Assembly (NCBI RefSeq): GCF_001718795.1
Contig: NZ_CP013438.1
Coordinates: forward strand, 62,001-126,000
Source: Burkholderia latens
GTDB taxonomy: Bacteria; Pseudomonadota; Gammaproteobacteria; Burkholderiales; Burkholderiaceae
Reading direction: 5' to 3'
Length of the DNA stretch: 64,000 nucleotides
Shown: positions 35,101-43,881 of the stretch, one piece after another
How positions within the stretch are numbered: the first letter of the stretch is position 1
Layout: the number at the start of each line of letters is the position of its first letter
Notes under the pieces: model-generated
Seen by the model: the letters and a program-made list of their open reading frames with translations, nothing else
What the model was told of the DNA's origin: nothing
The model's database searches: none
Translations under genes and position numbers: made by a program

Positions 35101-35140
35101 ATAAAAACGGCATATCGGGCGATACGTGCCCGATATGCCG
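35101..35140 (-). terminator. Terminator of ndh
   Basis: CGGCATATCGGGC (35108-35120) and its complement GCCCGATATGCCG (35128-35140) make a perfect 13-base-pair stem with a 7-base loop. On the minus strand TTTTTAT follows (35107-35101). It starts 29 bases after the ndh stop. Confidence 0.9.
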
Positions 35141-35168
35141 TGACGAAGGCGCCGCGTATCGGCCGCGC

Positions 35169-36527
35169 TCAGTGCAGCTTGATCGACGGCTGGTTGCGGC
35201 TTTGCAGCCAGTGGCTCAGCGACTGGAACAGCGCGCGCTTGAGCCCGTACACGCTGAACAGATGCTTGCGGTACAGGAACTTGTACAGGCCGATCGCGGC
35301 CAGCCCGTCGACGATCAACGAGCGGGAACGCATGCCGAGATCGCCTTGAAACACGGCGCCAGCGTGGCCGAGCGACACGACGGTGCCCGCATCGCGGAAC
35401 GTGAAGCGCGCGACGGGCTTGCCGGCGAGGCGGCGCGCGAGCGCATCGCCCAGATACACGGCCTGCTGGTGCGCGACCTGCGCGCGCGGCGGCAGGAATC
35501 CGCTCGCGTCGGCCGACGGGCATGCGGCGCAGTCGCCGAACGCATACACGTGCGGATCGTCAGGCGTTTGCAACGTATCGGTCACGATCACCTGGTTCGA
35601 CCGGTTGAGCGCGATGTCCCCCAGTTCCCGCAGGATCGCGGGGCCCGCGACGCCGGCCGCCCAGATCGTGATGTCGCTCGGCAGCCGCTTGCCGGTTGCC
35701 GTCGTGACCGCTTCCGCGCCGACTTCTGCGACGCGCGTATCCGTCAGCACGTCGACGTTCAGCGTGCGCAATTGCGCGTGCATCTTCGCCGACAGCCGCG
35801 CGTCGAGCGCCGGCAGAATCCGCGGGCCGCCTTCGATCAGCCGGATGTGCACGTCGCGCGCCGATACGAGCGCCTTGAAGCGATACGTCGTCAGCTGCTG
35901 GATCGCGTGACGCAGCGCCGCAGCCAGTTCGACGCCCGTCGCGCCCGCGCCGATCACGTTGATGCAGATCGGTGCGGCGCGTCGTGCGGGCTGCTGCTCG
36001 GCCGCATGGTTCGCCTTCGTGCACGCCGCGAGGAACTTGCGACGGAAGTCCTCCGCCTGATCCAGGTTCTCCAGCGGCAAGGCGTGGCGCGCGGCGCCCG
36101 GCACGTTGAAGAAGTTCGTCACGCTGCCGACGGCCAGCACGAGATCGTCGTAGCCGAGTTCGCGCTGCGGCAGTATCTCCGTGCCGTCCGCATCATGGAC
36201 CGCGGCAATCGTCGCCGTGCGGGCTGCGCGGTCGACCCGCTCCAACGCGCCCTGCACGAAGCGGAAGCCGTGGCGCTTCGCCTGCGCAGCGTATTCGATC
36301 GTGTGGGATGCCGGGTCGCGATGGCCCGATGCGGCTTCATGCAGCAGCGGCTTCCAGAAGTGCGTCGGATAGCGGTCGACGAGCACGACGTCGGCTTGTC
36401 CGCGGCGTCCGACCGTGTCGCCGAGGCGCGTGGCGAGCTGCAGGCCGCCGGCGCCGCCGCCGACGATCACGATGCGCGGCGCGCGCGCTGCGCGCTCCGT
36501 GGCAAGGGTAGGCGTGATGGTGTCCAT
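35169..36527 (-). CDS. ndh: Type II NADH:quinone oxidoreductase (NDH-2)
   Basis: Peripheral membrane flavoenzyme transferring electrons from NADH to quinone without pumping protons. 452 residues. First dinucleotide fold IVIVGGGAGGLQLATRLGDT (about 19-38), second NVIGAGATGVELAAALRHAI (about 175), and FAD-site AFGDCAACPSADASGFLPP with the quinone-site QVAHQQAVYLGDALARRL. This NDH-2 pattern fits the main respiratory enzyme. GGGAG precedes ATG 36527. It is divergent from a CbbR-like LysR regulator (100 bases between), which may control it. Confidence 0.93.
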   Translation of the reverse strand: MDTITPTLATERAARAPRIVIVGGGAGGLQLATRLGDTVGRRGQADVVLVDRYPTHFWKPLLHEAASGHRDPASHTIEYAAQAKRHGFRFVQGALERVDRAARTATIAAVHDADGTEILPQRELGYDDLVLAVGSVTNFFNVPGAARHALPLENLDQAEDFRRKFLAACTKANHAAEQQPARRAAPICINVIGAGATGVELAAALRHAIQQLTTYRFKALVSARDVHIRLIEGGPRILPALDARLSAKMHAQLRTLNVDVLTDTRVAEVGAEAVTTATGKRLPSDITIWAAGVAGPAILRELGDIALNRSNQVIVTDTLQTPDDPHVYAFGDCAACPSADASGFLPPRAQVAHQQAVYLGDALARRLAGKPVARFTFRDAGTVVSLGHAGAVFQGDLGMRSRSLIVDGLAAIGLYKFLYRKHLFSVYGLKRALFQSLSHWLQSRNQPSIKLH

Positions 36528-36627
36528 GTTGTGGCTCCCGCTGATGACGATTCGGATGACATTGCTCAAGAACCGACGATATAGTTTCGAACCTACGCGA
36601 ACAATTTAATGTTTATAAGCGACTCAT

Positions 36628-37581
36628 ATGTATTCACTTATAGGAAAGACTGCGACGTTTCGGCAACTGAAGGCGCTGGACATGATCGCGCGGCTGGGCA
36701 GCGTGTCGCGTGCCGCCGAGGAGCTGAACCTGACGCAGCCGGCGGTTTCGCTGCAGGTCCGCCTCCTCGAAGAGGCCGTGGGCGCGGCGCTGCTGCAGCG
36801 GGTGGGGCGCGGCGTGCAGTTGACCGCCGCCGGCGAAATCGTCGCGCGGTATGCGCGCGAGATCCTCCATCTGTGGAGCGAGGCGGGCGACGAAGTGGCG
36901 GCGCTGACCGGCGATCTCGGCGGCACGTTGCGGATCGGTGCGATCACGACGGCCGAGTACCTGATTCCGCCGCTGCTTGTGAAATTCACCGCGACGCGTC
37001 CGCACGTGAAGACGTATTTCAAGGTCGGCAATCGCGACGACATCATCCGCATGCTCGCGACGCATGAAATCGATCTCGCGGTGATGGGCAGCGCACCGAA
37101 AGAACTGCGCACGCATGCGGTCGAGTTCGCGAAGCATCCGATGGTGTTCGTCGCCGCGCCGGGCCATCCGCTGATGCAGCGCAAGCGCGTCGCGCTGAAG
37201 GATCTCGAATCGGCGCATCTGCTCGTGCGCGAGCGCGGCGCCGGCACGCGCTCGACCGTCGAGAGTCTGTTCAAGACGGCCGGCTACCGCTTCCATGTGG
37301 GATCCGAACTGTCGAGCAACGAGGCGATCAAGCAGATGGCAGAAGCGGGCCTCGGCGTCGCGTTCCTGTCGTTGCACGCGTGTGCACTCGAACTGCGTAC
37401 CGGACTGCTTGGCCAGCTGCCGTTTGCCGGCAACCCGATCGTGCGCGAGTGGTACGTGATCACGCTCGCCGACCGGCGCATCTCGCAGGTGACGGGGCTG
37501 TTCCGCGATTTTCTGATCAGGCAGGGCGCGCCGGTGATCGACGGCGCATCGGTAACGCCGCACGAGCGGCGTCGGAAGTAG
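36628..37581 (+). CDS. LysR-family regulator (CbbR-like)
   Basis: 317 residues. HTH: TFRQLKALDMIARLGSVSRAAEELNLTQPAVSLQVRLLEE. The effector domain starts GTLRIGAITTAEYLIPPLLV and continues ATHEIDLAVMGSAPKEL. That layout, with NRDDIIRMLATHEIDLAVMG, is typical of CbbR-like regulators of carbon or redox metabolism. No Calvin cycle genes are present in the window. It is divergent from ndh, the most likely target. The upstream DNA is AT-rich. The exact start is uncertain; ATG 36628 gives the full HTH. Confidence 0.85.
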   Translation: MYSLIGKTATFRQLKALDMIARLGSVSRAAEELNLTQPAVSLQVRLLEEAVGAALLQRVGRGVQLTAAGEIVARYAREILHLWSEAGDEVAALTGDLGGTLRIGAITTAEYLIPPLLVKFTATRPHVKTYFKVGNRDDIIRMLATHEIDLAVMGSAPKELRTHAVEFAKHPMVFVAAPGHPLMQRKRVALKDLESAHLLVRERGAGTRSTVESLFKTAGYRFHVGSELSSNEAIKQMAEAGLGVAFLSLHACALELRTGLLGQLPFAGNPIVREWYVITLADRRISQVTGLFRDFLIRQGAPVIDGASVTPHERRRK

Positions 37582-37620
37582 CTGGACGAGATTTGCGTGT
37601 GCCCCGGCGCGTTTTCCGGC

Positions 37621-37836
37621 TCACGCGATGCCGAAATCGTCGTTGCTGTCGGGAATCGAAGCGAGCAGCCGCTCGAGCCGGTACCAGCCGATCGTGCGAA
37701 GGCACCATCCGGCAACTGCACCGCGGATGCGCCATAAACGGGAATCGGAAAGCGCGCGCGGACGTGACGCGGCAGGCGTCGCGCGCGACGGCGGCGGTGC
37801 GGTGAACGGCGCGCGACGCGGGCAGCAATCGGGCAT
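37621..37836 (-). CDS. Small hypothetical protein
   Basis: 71 residues starting MPDCCPRRAPFTAPPPS, with a C-terminal part SRLWRIRGAVAGWCLRTIGWYRLERLLASIPDSNDDFGIA (shown in three joined pieces here: RGAVAGWCLRTIGWYRLE, RLLASIPDSNDDF, GIA). The C-terminal helix, with Trp/Arg and the acidic SNDDF, looks like a real short protein; family not recognised. It lies convergent to the LysR gene and divergent from the AraC gene. Codon use fits the genome. Confidence 0.5.
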   Translation of the reverse strand: MPDCCPRRAPFTAPPPSRATPAASRPRALSDSRLWRIRGAVAGWCLRTIGWYRLERLLASIPDSNDDFGIA

Positions 37837-38028
37837 GGCAGGCTCCGTAGGTGTCGGATGAAGCCAGCGTACGCGTATCGGCGGCCGCCGGCGCGCATGC
37901 CCGGATCGGCGTGAGCAAAAACGGATGATCTTTTTCGGGCCGGTGCCGCAGCGGCCGCGCGGGTTCGGCAAGTGCGCCGAAAAAGCGTCACAATGCGCGT
38001 TCGACACCCGATCTGGTGGAGGGGAACC

Positions 38029-38934
38029 ATGAGCGATCCGATTCTCGCGGCGCCGGCCGACAACGGCGTACCGGTCAGCCTGCGCTCCAGCCGCGGGCTC
38101 GGCTGGCGTGGTTTCGGTGCGTCGCTGCTGCAGATCCGCGCGGGCACCTACCGGATTCCGGCTGCCGACCATCACCGCATCGGCGTGCATATCGGCTCGC
38201 CGGTTCGCGCGGATTGCGTGTGCGACGGCGAGCGCGTGTCGCGCATCCAGGCGCACGGCGACGTCGACGTGATTCCCGCCGGGCTGCCGGGCCAGTGGAC
38301 CGACAGCGCCGATTGCCGGATCTTGCACATCGCGCTCAGCGACACCTTCGTGCGGCGCACGTTCGAGCAACTCGAATTGAAGCCGGCGCAGGCGCAGATC
38401 CGCCGGCGGCTGCAGGTGCGCGATCCCCGGCTGCAGCACATCGCTTGGGCGATGGCCGCGGAGCTCGAAGCGGAAGACGCCTCCGATCCGCTCTATGCGG
38501 AGAGCCTGTGCACGGCGCTCGTCGCGCGGCTCGTCGACAGCCAGCCGGCGTTCCGCGAGCGCAGGCGCACGCTTGCGCCGAAGGCCGCCGCGCGCGTGAT
38601 CGACTATGTCGAGGCCAATCTGGAACGGCGGATGACGCTGGCCGAACTCGCGGCGCTCGTGTCGATCAGCGTGCCGCACTTCAAGGTGCTGTTTCGCGAG
38701 ACGCTCGGGATGCCGGTGCATCAGTATGTCGTGCGGCGCCGCATCGAGCGCGCGAAGACGTTGTTGCTCGAGGGGCGTCTGAGCATCAGCCAGATCGCGC
38801 TCGAAGCCGGCTTTGCGCATCAGAGTCACATGGCGAACTGGATGAACCGCGTGCTGGGCGCGACGCCAACCGAGATCGCGCGCTCCGGCGCGCGCGGCGG
38901 GCTGAGGCTCGCATACGGCGGTAACGACGATTGA
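38029..38934 (+). CDS. AraC-family transcriptional regulator
   Basis: 301 residues. N-terminal cupin-like sensor (DHHRIGVHIGSPVRADCVCDGE, HGDVDVIPAGLPGQWTD). C-terminal double HTH: VIDYVEANLERRMTLAELAALVSISVPHFKVLFRE (first, about 195-230) and AKTLLLEGRLSISQIALEAGFAHQSHMANWMNRVLGATP (second, about 245-285). GGAGGGGAACC precedes ATG 38029. The divergent gene is the small hypothetical; the next gene on this strand is NmrA-like and may be its target. Confidence 0.88.
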   Translation: MSDPILAAPADNGVPVSLRSSRGLGWRGFGASLLQIRAGTYRIPAADHHRIGVHIGSPVRADCVCDGERVSRIQAHGDVDVIPAGLPGQWTDSADCRILHIALSDTFVRRTFEQLELKPAQAQIRRRLQVRDPRLQHIAWAMAAELEAEDASDPLYAESLCTALVARLVDSQPAFRERRRTLAPKAAARVIDYVEANLERRMTLAELAALVSISVPHFKVLFRETLGMPVHQYVVRRRIERAKTLLLEGRLSISQIALEAGFAHQSHMANWMNRVLGATPTEIARSGARGGLRLAYGGNDD

Positions 38935-39228
38935 TCGGCCGTTGAGCACGATCGATGCACGGCGTCGGCGGGCGCTTGGCTGATCCATCCGCGATCGGCG
39001 ATATGTCCGGCGCGCATCGTTCCCCGCGCGTCGATGTGTGCGGTGAAGGCGGGCCCGGGCACGGACGCCATCTTCCGACGGCTTGCCGATGAAATGCCCC
39101 GGCCGGCCGCACGCTGCGCGCAAGCCTGCTGTTCCGTCATCCGTTCCTGTCCGGATCATCCATCCGTGTGCGTCGCGTCGGCCGTGAGCGCCGACAATCA
39201 CGTCACCTTCATCCCCCGGGAGCGGATC

Positions 39229-40122
39229 GTGTTCGTGATATTCGGAGCATCCGGCAACGTCGGCTTGTCGACCGTGACGGCACTGCGTCACGCAGGCCAA
39301 CCCGTGCGCGCGGTATTGCGCGACACACGCCAGCGCGAGCGCTTCGCGCAACTCGGCTGCGACGTCGCGATCGCCGACCTCGCCGACGCACGTGCGGTCG
39401 CGGCGGCGATCGACGGCGCGCAGGCCGTGCAAATGCTGTGTCCGGTGCCTGACGCCGACAGCGACCCGGCCGCGACGATGACCCACACGATCGACGTCGT
39501 GACGGGCGCCCTCGCGGCGAACCCGCCTCGGGCGCTACTTGCGCTGTCGGACTATGGCGCGGAGCGTGACGGCAACACGGGCATCACGCGGCTCTTTCGT
39601 CGTCTGGAAGAAGAGCTGAAGACTGTTCCGACGCGGCTCACGCTGCTCCGCTCGGCCGAGCACTTGCAAAACTGGGCGCGTGTGCTGCCGGTTGCGCTCG
39701 CAACCGGCGTGCTGCCGAGCTTTCATCACCCGGTCGACAAGGTATTCCCGGCGGTCTGGGCGCCCGATGTCGGGATCGCGGCAGCGCGGTTACTGGCGGA
39801 TCGGGCCGAATCCGGAAGCGGGCTGCGTATCGTCAGCGTGGAGGGGCCGCAGCGCGTGAGCGTGCAGGACATCGCGGACATGCTCGGCGCGGCGGCGGGT
39901 CGACGGATCGTCGCGCAAGCGCTTCCGCGCGACGCCTGGACCGCGACGCTGTTGCGCGCCGGGCTCAGCGAACGTCATGCGCAACTGATCGTCGATCTGT
40001 ACGACGCGCACAACGCCGGGCAGATCGATGTGGAGGCTGGCGTGTCGGAGCAGGTTCATGGTGCGACCGGGCCGGCGGAGGCGCTCGCTGCGCTGGTGCG
40101 CGCGCGTGCGGCGCACGCGTAA
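39229..40122 (+). CDS. NmrA-like NAD(P)-binding protein (atypical SDR)
   Basis: 297-residue Rossmann protein. The N-terminal cofactor site IFGASGNVGLSTVTALRHAG fits the GxxGxxG pattern, and RAVLRD marks NADP preference. The middle has ALLALSDYGAERDGNTGITRLFRRLEEEL and a C-terminal substrate domain with EGPQRVSVQDIADMLGAAAGR. These are features of the NmrA/TMR group, which includes redox sensors as well as quinone reductases; the lack of a catalytic Tyr-x3-Lys suggests a sensor or non-standard enzyme. Start at GTG 39229 with GGGAGC before it. Confidence 0.8.
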   Translation: MFVIFGASGNVGLSTVTALRHAGQPVRAVLRDTRQRERFAQLGCDVAIADLADARAVAAAIDGAQAVQMLCPVPDADSDPAATMTHTIDVVTGALAANPPRALLALSDYGAERDGNTGITRLFRRLEEELKTVPTRLTLLRSAEHLQNWARVLPVALATGVLPSFHHPVDKVFPAVWAPDVGIAAARLLADRAESGSGLRIVSVEGPQRVSVQDIADMLGAAAGRRIVAQALPRDAWTATLLRAGLSERHAQLIVDLYDAHNAGQIDVEAGVSEQVHGATGPAEALAALVRARAAHA

Positions 40123-40273
40123 TGCGAGCCCGATGCGCGCGGCGTCGATCATGCGTCGATATCGATAGACGAGGTCGGCACGCGCCGGATCTGCCGACGC
40201 GTGCATGGCCCGATCGCGTTCTGACGGCACTTATGCGGCTCGGTGCCCGTGTGAGGGCAGACGTTGCACCCGC

Positions 40274-41482
40274 TCAGTTCGCCCGCCGCGCCCTTACCCT
40301 GCTCAACACCGCATACGAAACCGATCCGATCGCGATCCCCCAGAATGCCGAACCGAGCCCGAGCCACGTCATCCCCGACGCGGTCGCGAGAAACGTGATC
40401 ACCGACGCTTCGCGATGGTCCTCGTCCTCGAAGATCCCGTGCACGTTCGCGCCGATCGCGCCAATTAGCGCAAGTCCGGCGAGGATCGCGACGAACGCTT
40501 TCGGCAGCGCGAAGAACAGTGTGACGATCGTCCCCGCAAAGAAGCCGCCGATCAGATAAATCGCGCCGCTCGCGATGCCTGCGACGTAGCGGCGATCCGG
40601 ATCCTCGTGCGAATCCTTGCCGGTGCACAGCGCGGCCGTGATCGCCGCGACCACGATCGTGATTCCGCCGAAGCACGCGACGACGAGCGACATTACGCCG
40701 GTTGCCGCGATGATCGGCCGCGCGCTCGTGTGATAGCCGGACACGCGCAGGATCGTCATCCCCGGGAGGAACTGGCCGGTAAGACTCACGACGACGAGCG
40801 GCAGCGCGAGGCTGAGTGTGGTGCCGAGCGTCCACGCTGGCGCGATGAAGATCGGCCGCGCGAAGCTCGGCGTCACGTTGCCGACGTGCGTCATCCCGAG
40901 CAGCGTCGCGAGCGCGGCGCCCGTCAGCAGCACGAGCACGATGCTGTAGCGCGGCAGGAGGCGCCTGAAGAGCACGTACGCGGCGATCATCCCGAAGCCG
41001 AGCACCGGCTGCGCGGTCGTGGCCAGGAACGCATGCATGCCGAACGGCAGCAGGATGCCGGCCATCATCCCGCATGCGAGGCCGCGCGGAATGTGCCGGA
41101 CAAGCCGATCAAAATAGCCGGTGACGCCGATCGCGAGGATGATCAGCGCAGCGGTGATGTACGCGCCGACGGCCTGGTTGAGCGTCAATTGCGGAAAGAG
41201 GCCGACGAGCAGCGCGGTGCCGGGCGCCGACCACGCGGTCACGACCGGCACTTTCAGTTTCCAGCTCGCGAACAGCCCCGACACGCCGGCGCCGATCGAA
41301 ATCGCCCAGACCCATGACGTGACCATTTCGTTGGACGCATGCGCGGCCTGTGACGCCTGGAAGAAAATCGCGAGCGGGCCCGCATACGAAATCAGCACCG
41401 CCAGAAAGCCGGCGGTGATCGCGGAGACGGACCAGTCGTTGCCCATCGAGCGAATTGCGCCGGGCGAGGGATTCGGTTGCAT
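40274..41482 (-). CDS. benE: Benzoate/H+ symporter family permease (BenE)
   Basis: About 402-residue inner-membrane transporter with 11-12 segments. Markers: SVSAITAGFLAVLISYAGPLAIFFQASQAA, VVTAWSAPGTALLVG, GRYIT-equivalent AYITAALIILAIGVTGYFDRL, and the central SLALPLVVVSLTGQFLPGMTILRVSGY. The GQFLPG-AVLR type motif and AWSAPG are typical of BenE. Start uncertain: ATG 41482 (MQPNPSPG) is chosen; 41557, 41566 and 41584 lie upstream and 41446 (MGNDWSV) downstream. No benzoate-degradation genes are nearby, so the substrate is inferred only from the family. Confidence 0.83.
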   Translation of the reverse strand: MQPNPSPGAIRSMGNDWSVSAITAGFLAVLISYAGPLAIFFQASQAAHASNEMVTSWVWAISIGAGVSGLFASWKLKVPVVTAWSAPGTALLVGLFPQLTLNQAVGAYITAALIILAIGVTGYFDRLVRHIPRGLACGMMAGILLPFGMHAFLATTAQPVLGFGMIAAYVLFRRLLPRYSIVLVLLTGAALATLLGMTHVGNVTPSFARPIFIAPAWTLGTTLSLALPLVVVSLTGQFLPGMTILRVSGYHTSARPIIAATGVMSLVVACFGGITIVVAAITAALCTGKDSHEDPDRRYVAGIASGAIYLIGGFFAGTIVTLFFALPKAFVAILAGLALIGAIGANVHGIFEDEDHREASVITFLATASGMTWLGLGSAFWGIAIGSVSYAVLSRVRARRAN

Positions 41483-41707
41483 CGTCGTATGGGGAAGGGC
41501 GGCGCGGCCGCGGGACCCGGCGCGAACCGTTGTCGCAAGCTCCGGACGAGCGGTCATTCTGGACATTGCCGGCGCAATTGGCAATTCGCCGATCTTGCTT
41601 CGCTGTCAGGTTTTCGTAAGGAGCGCGCGCGAAATCTGCGTCGCGGCCATGCGAACGCCGCCAACGGAACGGGCGGCTTCACGGCGAAGCAAAACGGAGC
41701 GATCGGT

Positions 41708-42733
41708 TCAAGTACTGATCTGCAGGCAACCGTCGACTGCGGCGACCTTCACGCCTTTCCCGGTCGACAGCGACGCGGTGCCGTGGTCGAACGGATGCAC
41801 CGGTGCGTCGGTCGGTGTCCACGCATGGCGGGTCAGCAGTTCGCGATAGCCGCCGCGAATCACGAAGCCGCCGCATTTTTCCGCATACACGTCGCGCCGC
41901 ATCCGGTACGCGCGCGGCAGGTCGTACCACGGCAGCTTCGGCAGGTCGTGATGAACGAGGTGATAGTTGTTGTTCAGGTACAGCAGCCGCATCGCGAGGC
42001 CGGCCTCGTTGATCACGATGCGTGCCTTCGGATGTCGCGCGGCGCGATGCTCGAACAGCGAACGGATCATCGCGATCGACAGCGCCGGCCATGTGACCGC
42101 GAGCAGGTAGTACCACCACGGTACGCCGATTTCCCGCTGCAGCCACGCGAGCAGCGCGACCGCGCATACGGCGTGCGTCACCCACATCGGCAAATAGCGG
42201 AAGTCGCCGCGCCGGAACGTGCGCAATGCGTCGGCGAACATCGCAGCGATGCTCGTCGGCGGCCCGAATACGAATCGTCCGATGAAGGTTGTGCGCGCAA
42301 CGACGAGCGCACGGCGCCAGGTCGGCAATCGCCCCCACTGTGCACGCGATACGTAGTTCGATTCAGGATCGACGCCGGGAACGGTGAGATCCTCGTCACG
42401 GTGATGATCGAGATGTGTGTCGCGATAGAGGGTGTACGGATACCAGATCGTCAACGGCGGAAAACCGAGCAACCGGTTCACGAACGCGGAGCGCGTGGGA
42501 TGGCCGTGCAGCAGTTCGTGTTGCAACGACATGTGCCACGCGCCCAGCACGATCAGCAGCGGTGTTGCGGCTCCGAGCGACAAGTGCGCGCGACGCACGA
42601 GCAGCAGCACGGCGAGCCAGCCGCCGTAGATCGCGATAACCAGCAGCCAGGTCGGCCACTCGGTGCGGGCGGTGAGGCGGGCGCCGAGCGTAGCGATCGC
42701 GCGCGCGTGGTCGACGTCGAAGTATTCGGCCAT
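41708..42733 (-). CDS. Membrane fatty acid desaturase
   Basis: Di-iron desaturase or hydroxylase-like membrane enzyme, 341 residues. Three histidine boxes: HELLHGH (HxxxxGH), HLDHH, and NYHLVHH with downstream Pro. Hydrophobic segments at about 25-65 (TWLLVIAIYGGWLAVLLLV) and 180-220 (WWYYLLAVTWPALSIAMI). The C-terminal region ends in a short loop region with GGFVIRGGYRELLTRHAW. The box pattern is that of acyl-lipid or carotenoid-like desaturases; the exact substrate is unknown. Start at MAEYFDV (42733). Divergent from the PhnD-fold gene. Confidence 0.88.
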   Translation of the reverse strand: MAEYFDVDHARAIATLGARLTARTEWPTWLLVIAIYGGWLAVLLLVRRAHLSLGAATPLLIVLGAWHMSLQHELLHGHPTRSAFVNRLLGFPPLTIWYPYTLYRDTHLDHHRDEDLTVPGVDPESNYVSRAQWGRLPTWRRALVVARTTFIGRFVFGPPTSIAAMFADALRTFRRGDFRYLPMWVTHAVCAVALLAWLQREIGVPWWYYLLAVTWPALSIAMIRSLFEHRAARHPKARIVINEAGLAMRLLYLNNNYHLVHHDLPKLPWYDLPRAYRMRRDVYAEKCGGFVIRGGYRELLTRHAWTPTDAPVHPFDHGTASLSTGKGVKVAAVDGCLQIST

Positions 42734-43018
42734 GATGCTCAGGCGGGACAAATCGGGCGGTACGGGTGATACGGACAGCGGACGATCGCGCCCTGGTGCA
42801 GGACGCGATGCGATTGGCCGACGGGTATCGCGACTCGCGCAAGACGATCGCGATACTGGAACGCTAACCGTGCCGGTCGGTCGCGCCAACCAAGCAATTT
42901 GCATTTGCTTATCGCTGCGCGGTCGATAAGCATGGGAAGCCGCGACTGGAAGCCGGATTCGGCGCGAAATGCCCGAACCGTCCTCGTCGAATCCGGGATC
43001 GATGCGTAGAATGCGCGC

Positions 43019-43843
43019 ATGAGCCAATGGATCGCCGCCCTGCCGATGTACAACGTGACGCCGCGCCACGCCGCGCCGTGGCGCGCGCTTCTGCATGACG
43101 CGCTCGCTGCGTTCGAGCGCACCGGTGGCCCCGGCGGCGTGGCGCTGCTCGACGAGCCGTTCGGGGATCTGCACGCACTGTGGCGGCGCAACGATCTGCT
43201 GTTATCGCAGACGTGCGGTTATCCGTACCGGATGCTCGGCTTGCGCGATGCCGTGCACCTGATTGCAACGCCGGCCTTCGATGCGCCCGGCTGCGACGGT
43301 GCGTGCTACAGCAGCGTGCTGGTCGTGTCGGCGCACGTGCATGCGGAAGGCGCGACGACGCTGGCAGCCTGTCGAGGATTGCGCGCTGCATTCAACGGCG
43401 CGGATTCGCACAGCGGGATGAACGCGTTGCGGCACGCGGTTGCGCCGCATGCGTCCGGCGGCCGTTTCTTCGGTTCGGTACAGTCGTTCGGCTCGCACGC
43501 GAACGTGTTGCGCGCGCTGGCCGACGGCGATGCCGACTGCGCGGCGATCGACTGCGTGACGTTCGCGTATGTGCGCGACGCGCTGCCGGAATGGTTGAAC
43601 GGGATCCGCGTCATCGGCGCGACGGCTTCGGCGCCGGGGTTGCCGCTCATTGCGTCGAAGACGCTAGAGGAAAGTCGGGTGGAGGCGTTGCAGGATGCAC
43701 TCGACCATGCAGTCGCGGTCGATGCGGAACGGGCGGTGGAGCTGCGGCTGAAGGGCTTCGCACGATTGCTGCCGAGTGCATACGACGCGATCGAGCGGCT
43801 CGCGCGCGACGCCGCCGCGCACGGATATCCCGAGCTGGCGTAA
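43019..43843 (+). CDS. PhnD/TauA-fold substrate-binding-like protein
   Basis: 274 residues resembling the phosphonate-binding protein fold: LLLSQTCGYPYRML, ATPAFDAPGCDGACYSSVLVVS, LAACRGLRAAFNGADSHSGMNAL, and GSHANVLRALADGDADCAAIDCVTFAYV. There is no signal peptide (begins MSQWIAALPMYNVTPRH). No ABC permease or ATPase is encoded nearby. It may act in the cytosol as a ligand-binding protein or be exported by an unrecognised route. The divergent desaturase is its only close neighbour. Confidence 0.75.
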   Translation: MSQWIAALPMYNVTPRHAAPWRALLHDALAAFERTGGPGGVALLDEPFGDLHALWRRNDLLLSQTCGYPYRMLGLRDAVHLIATPAFDAPGCDGACYSSVLVVSAHVHAEGATTLAACRGLRAAFNGADSHSGMNALRHAVAPHASGGRFFGSVQSFGSHANVLRALADGDADCAAIDCVTFAYVRDALPEWLNGIRVIGATASAPGLPLIASKTLEESRVEALQDALDHAVAVDAERAVELRLKGFARLLPSAYDAIERLARDAAAHGYPELA

Positions 43844-43850
43844 AGGCGGC

Positions 43851-43870
43851 GCGGCCGCCGTGACGGCCGC
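43851..43870. terminator. Possible hairpin terminator between converging genes
   Basis: GCGGCCG and CGGCCGC arms (7 base pairs) with a 6-base loop, in the 38-base gap between the PhnD-fold gene and dbpA, which converge. There is no T tract on either strand. It could serve both transcripts weakly. Confidence 0.4.
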
Positions 43871-43881
43871 ACCGCTTGCGA

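Larger units (their letters stand above)
34845..35168. other. Region between HAD-like gene and ndh, with dyad and terminator
   Basis: Contains the inverted repeat at 34943-34970 and, next to ndh, a terminator. AT-rich at 34920-34945 (ATTAATATTTATATG), consistent with a promoter for the leftward HAD-like gene. No gene seen. Confidence 0.45.

Noticed and set aside
37621..39486. 621-residue minus-strand frame across the AraC gene
   Set aside because: Only its last 71 codons (from ATG 37836) look like protein; the rest is antisense to AraC and NmrA-like genes.
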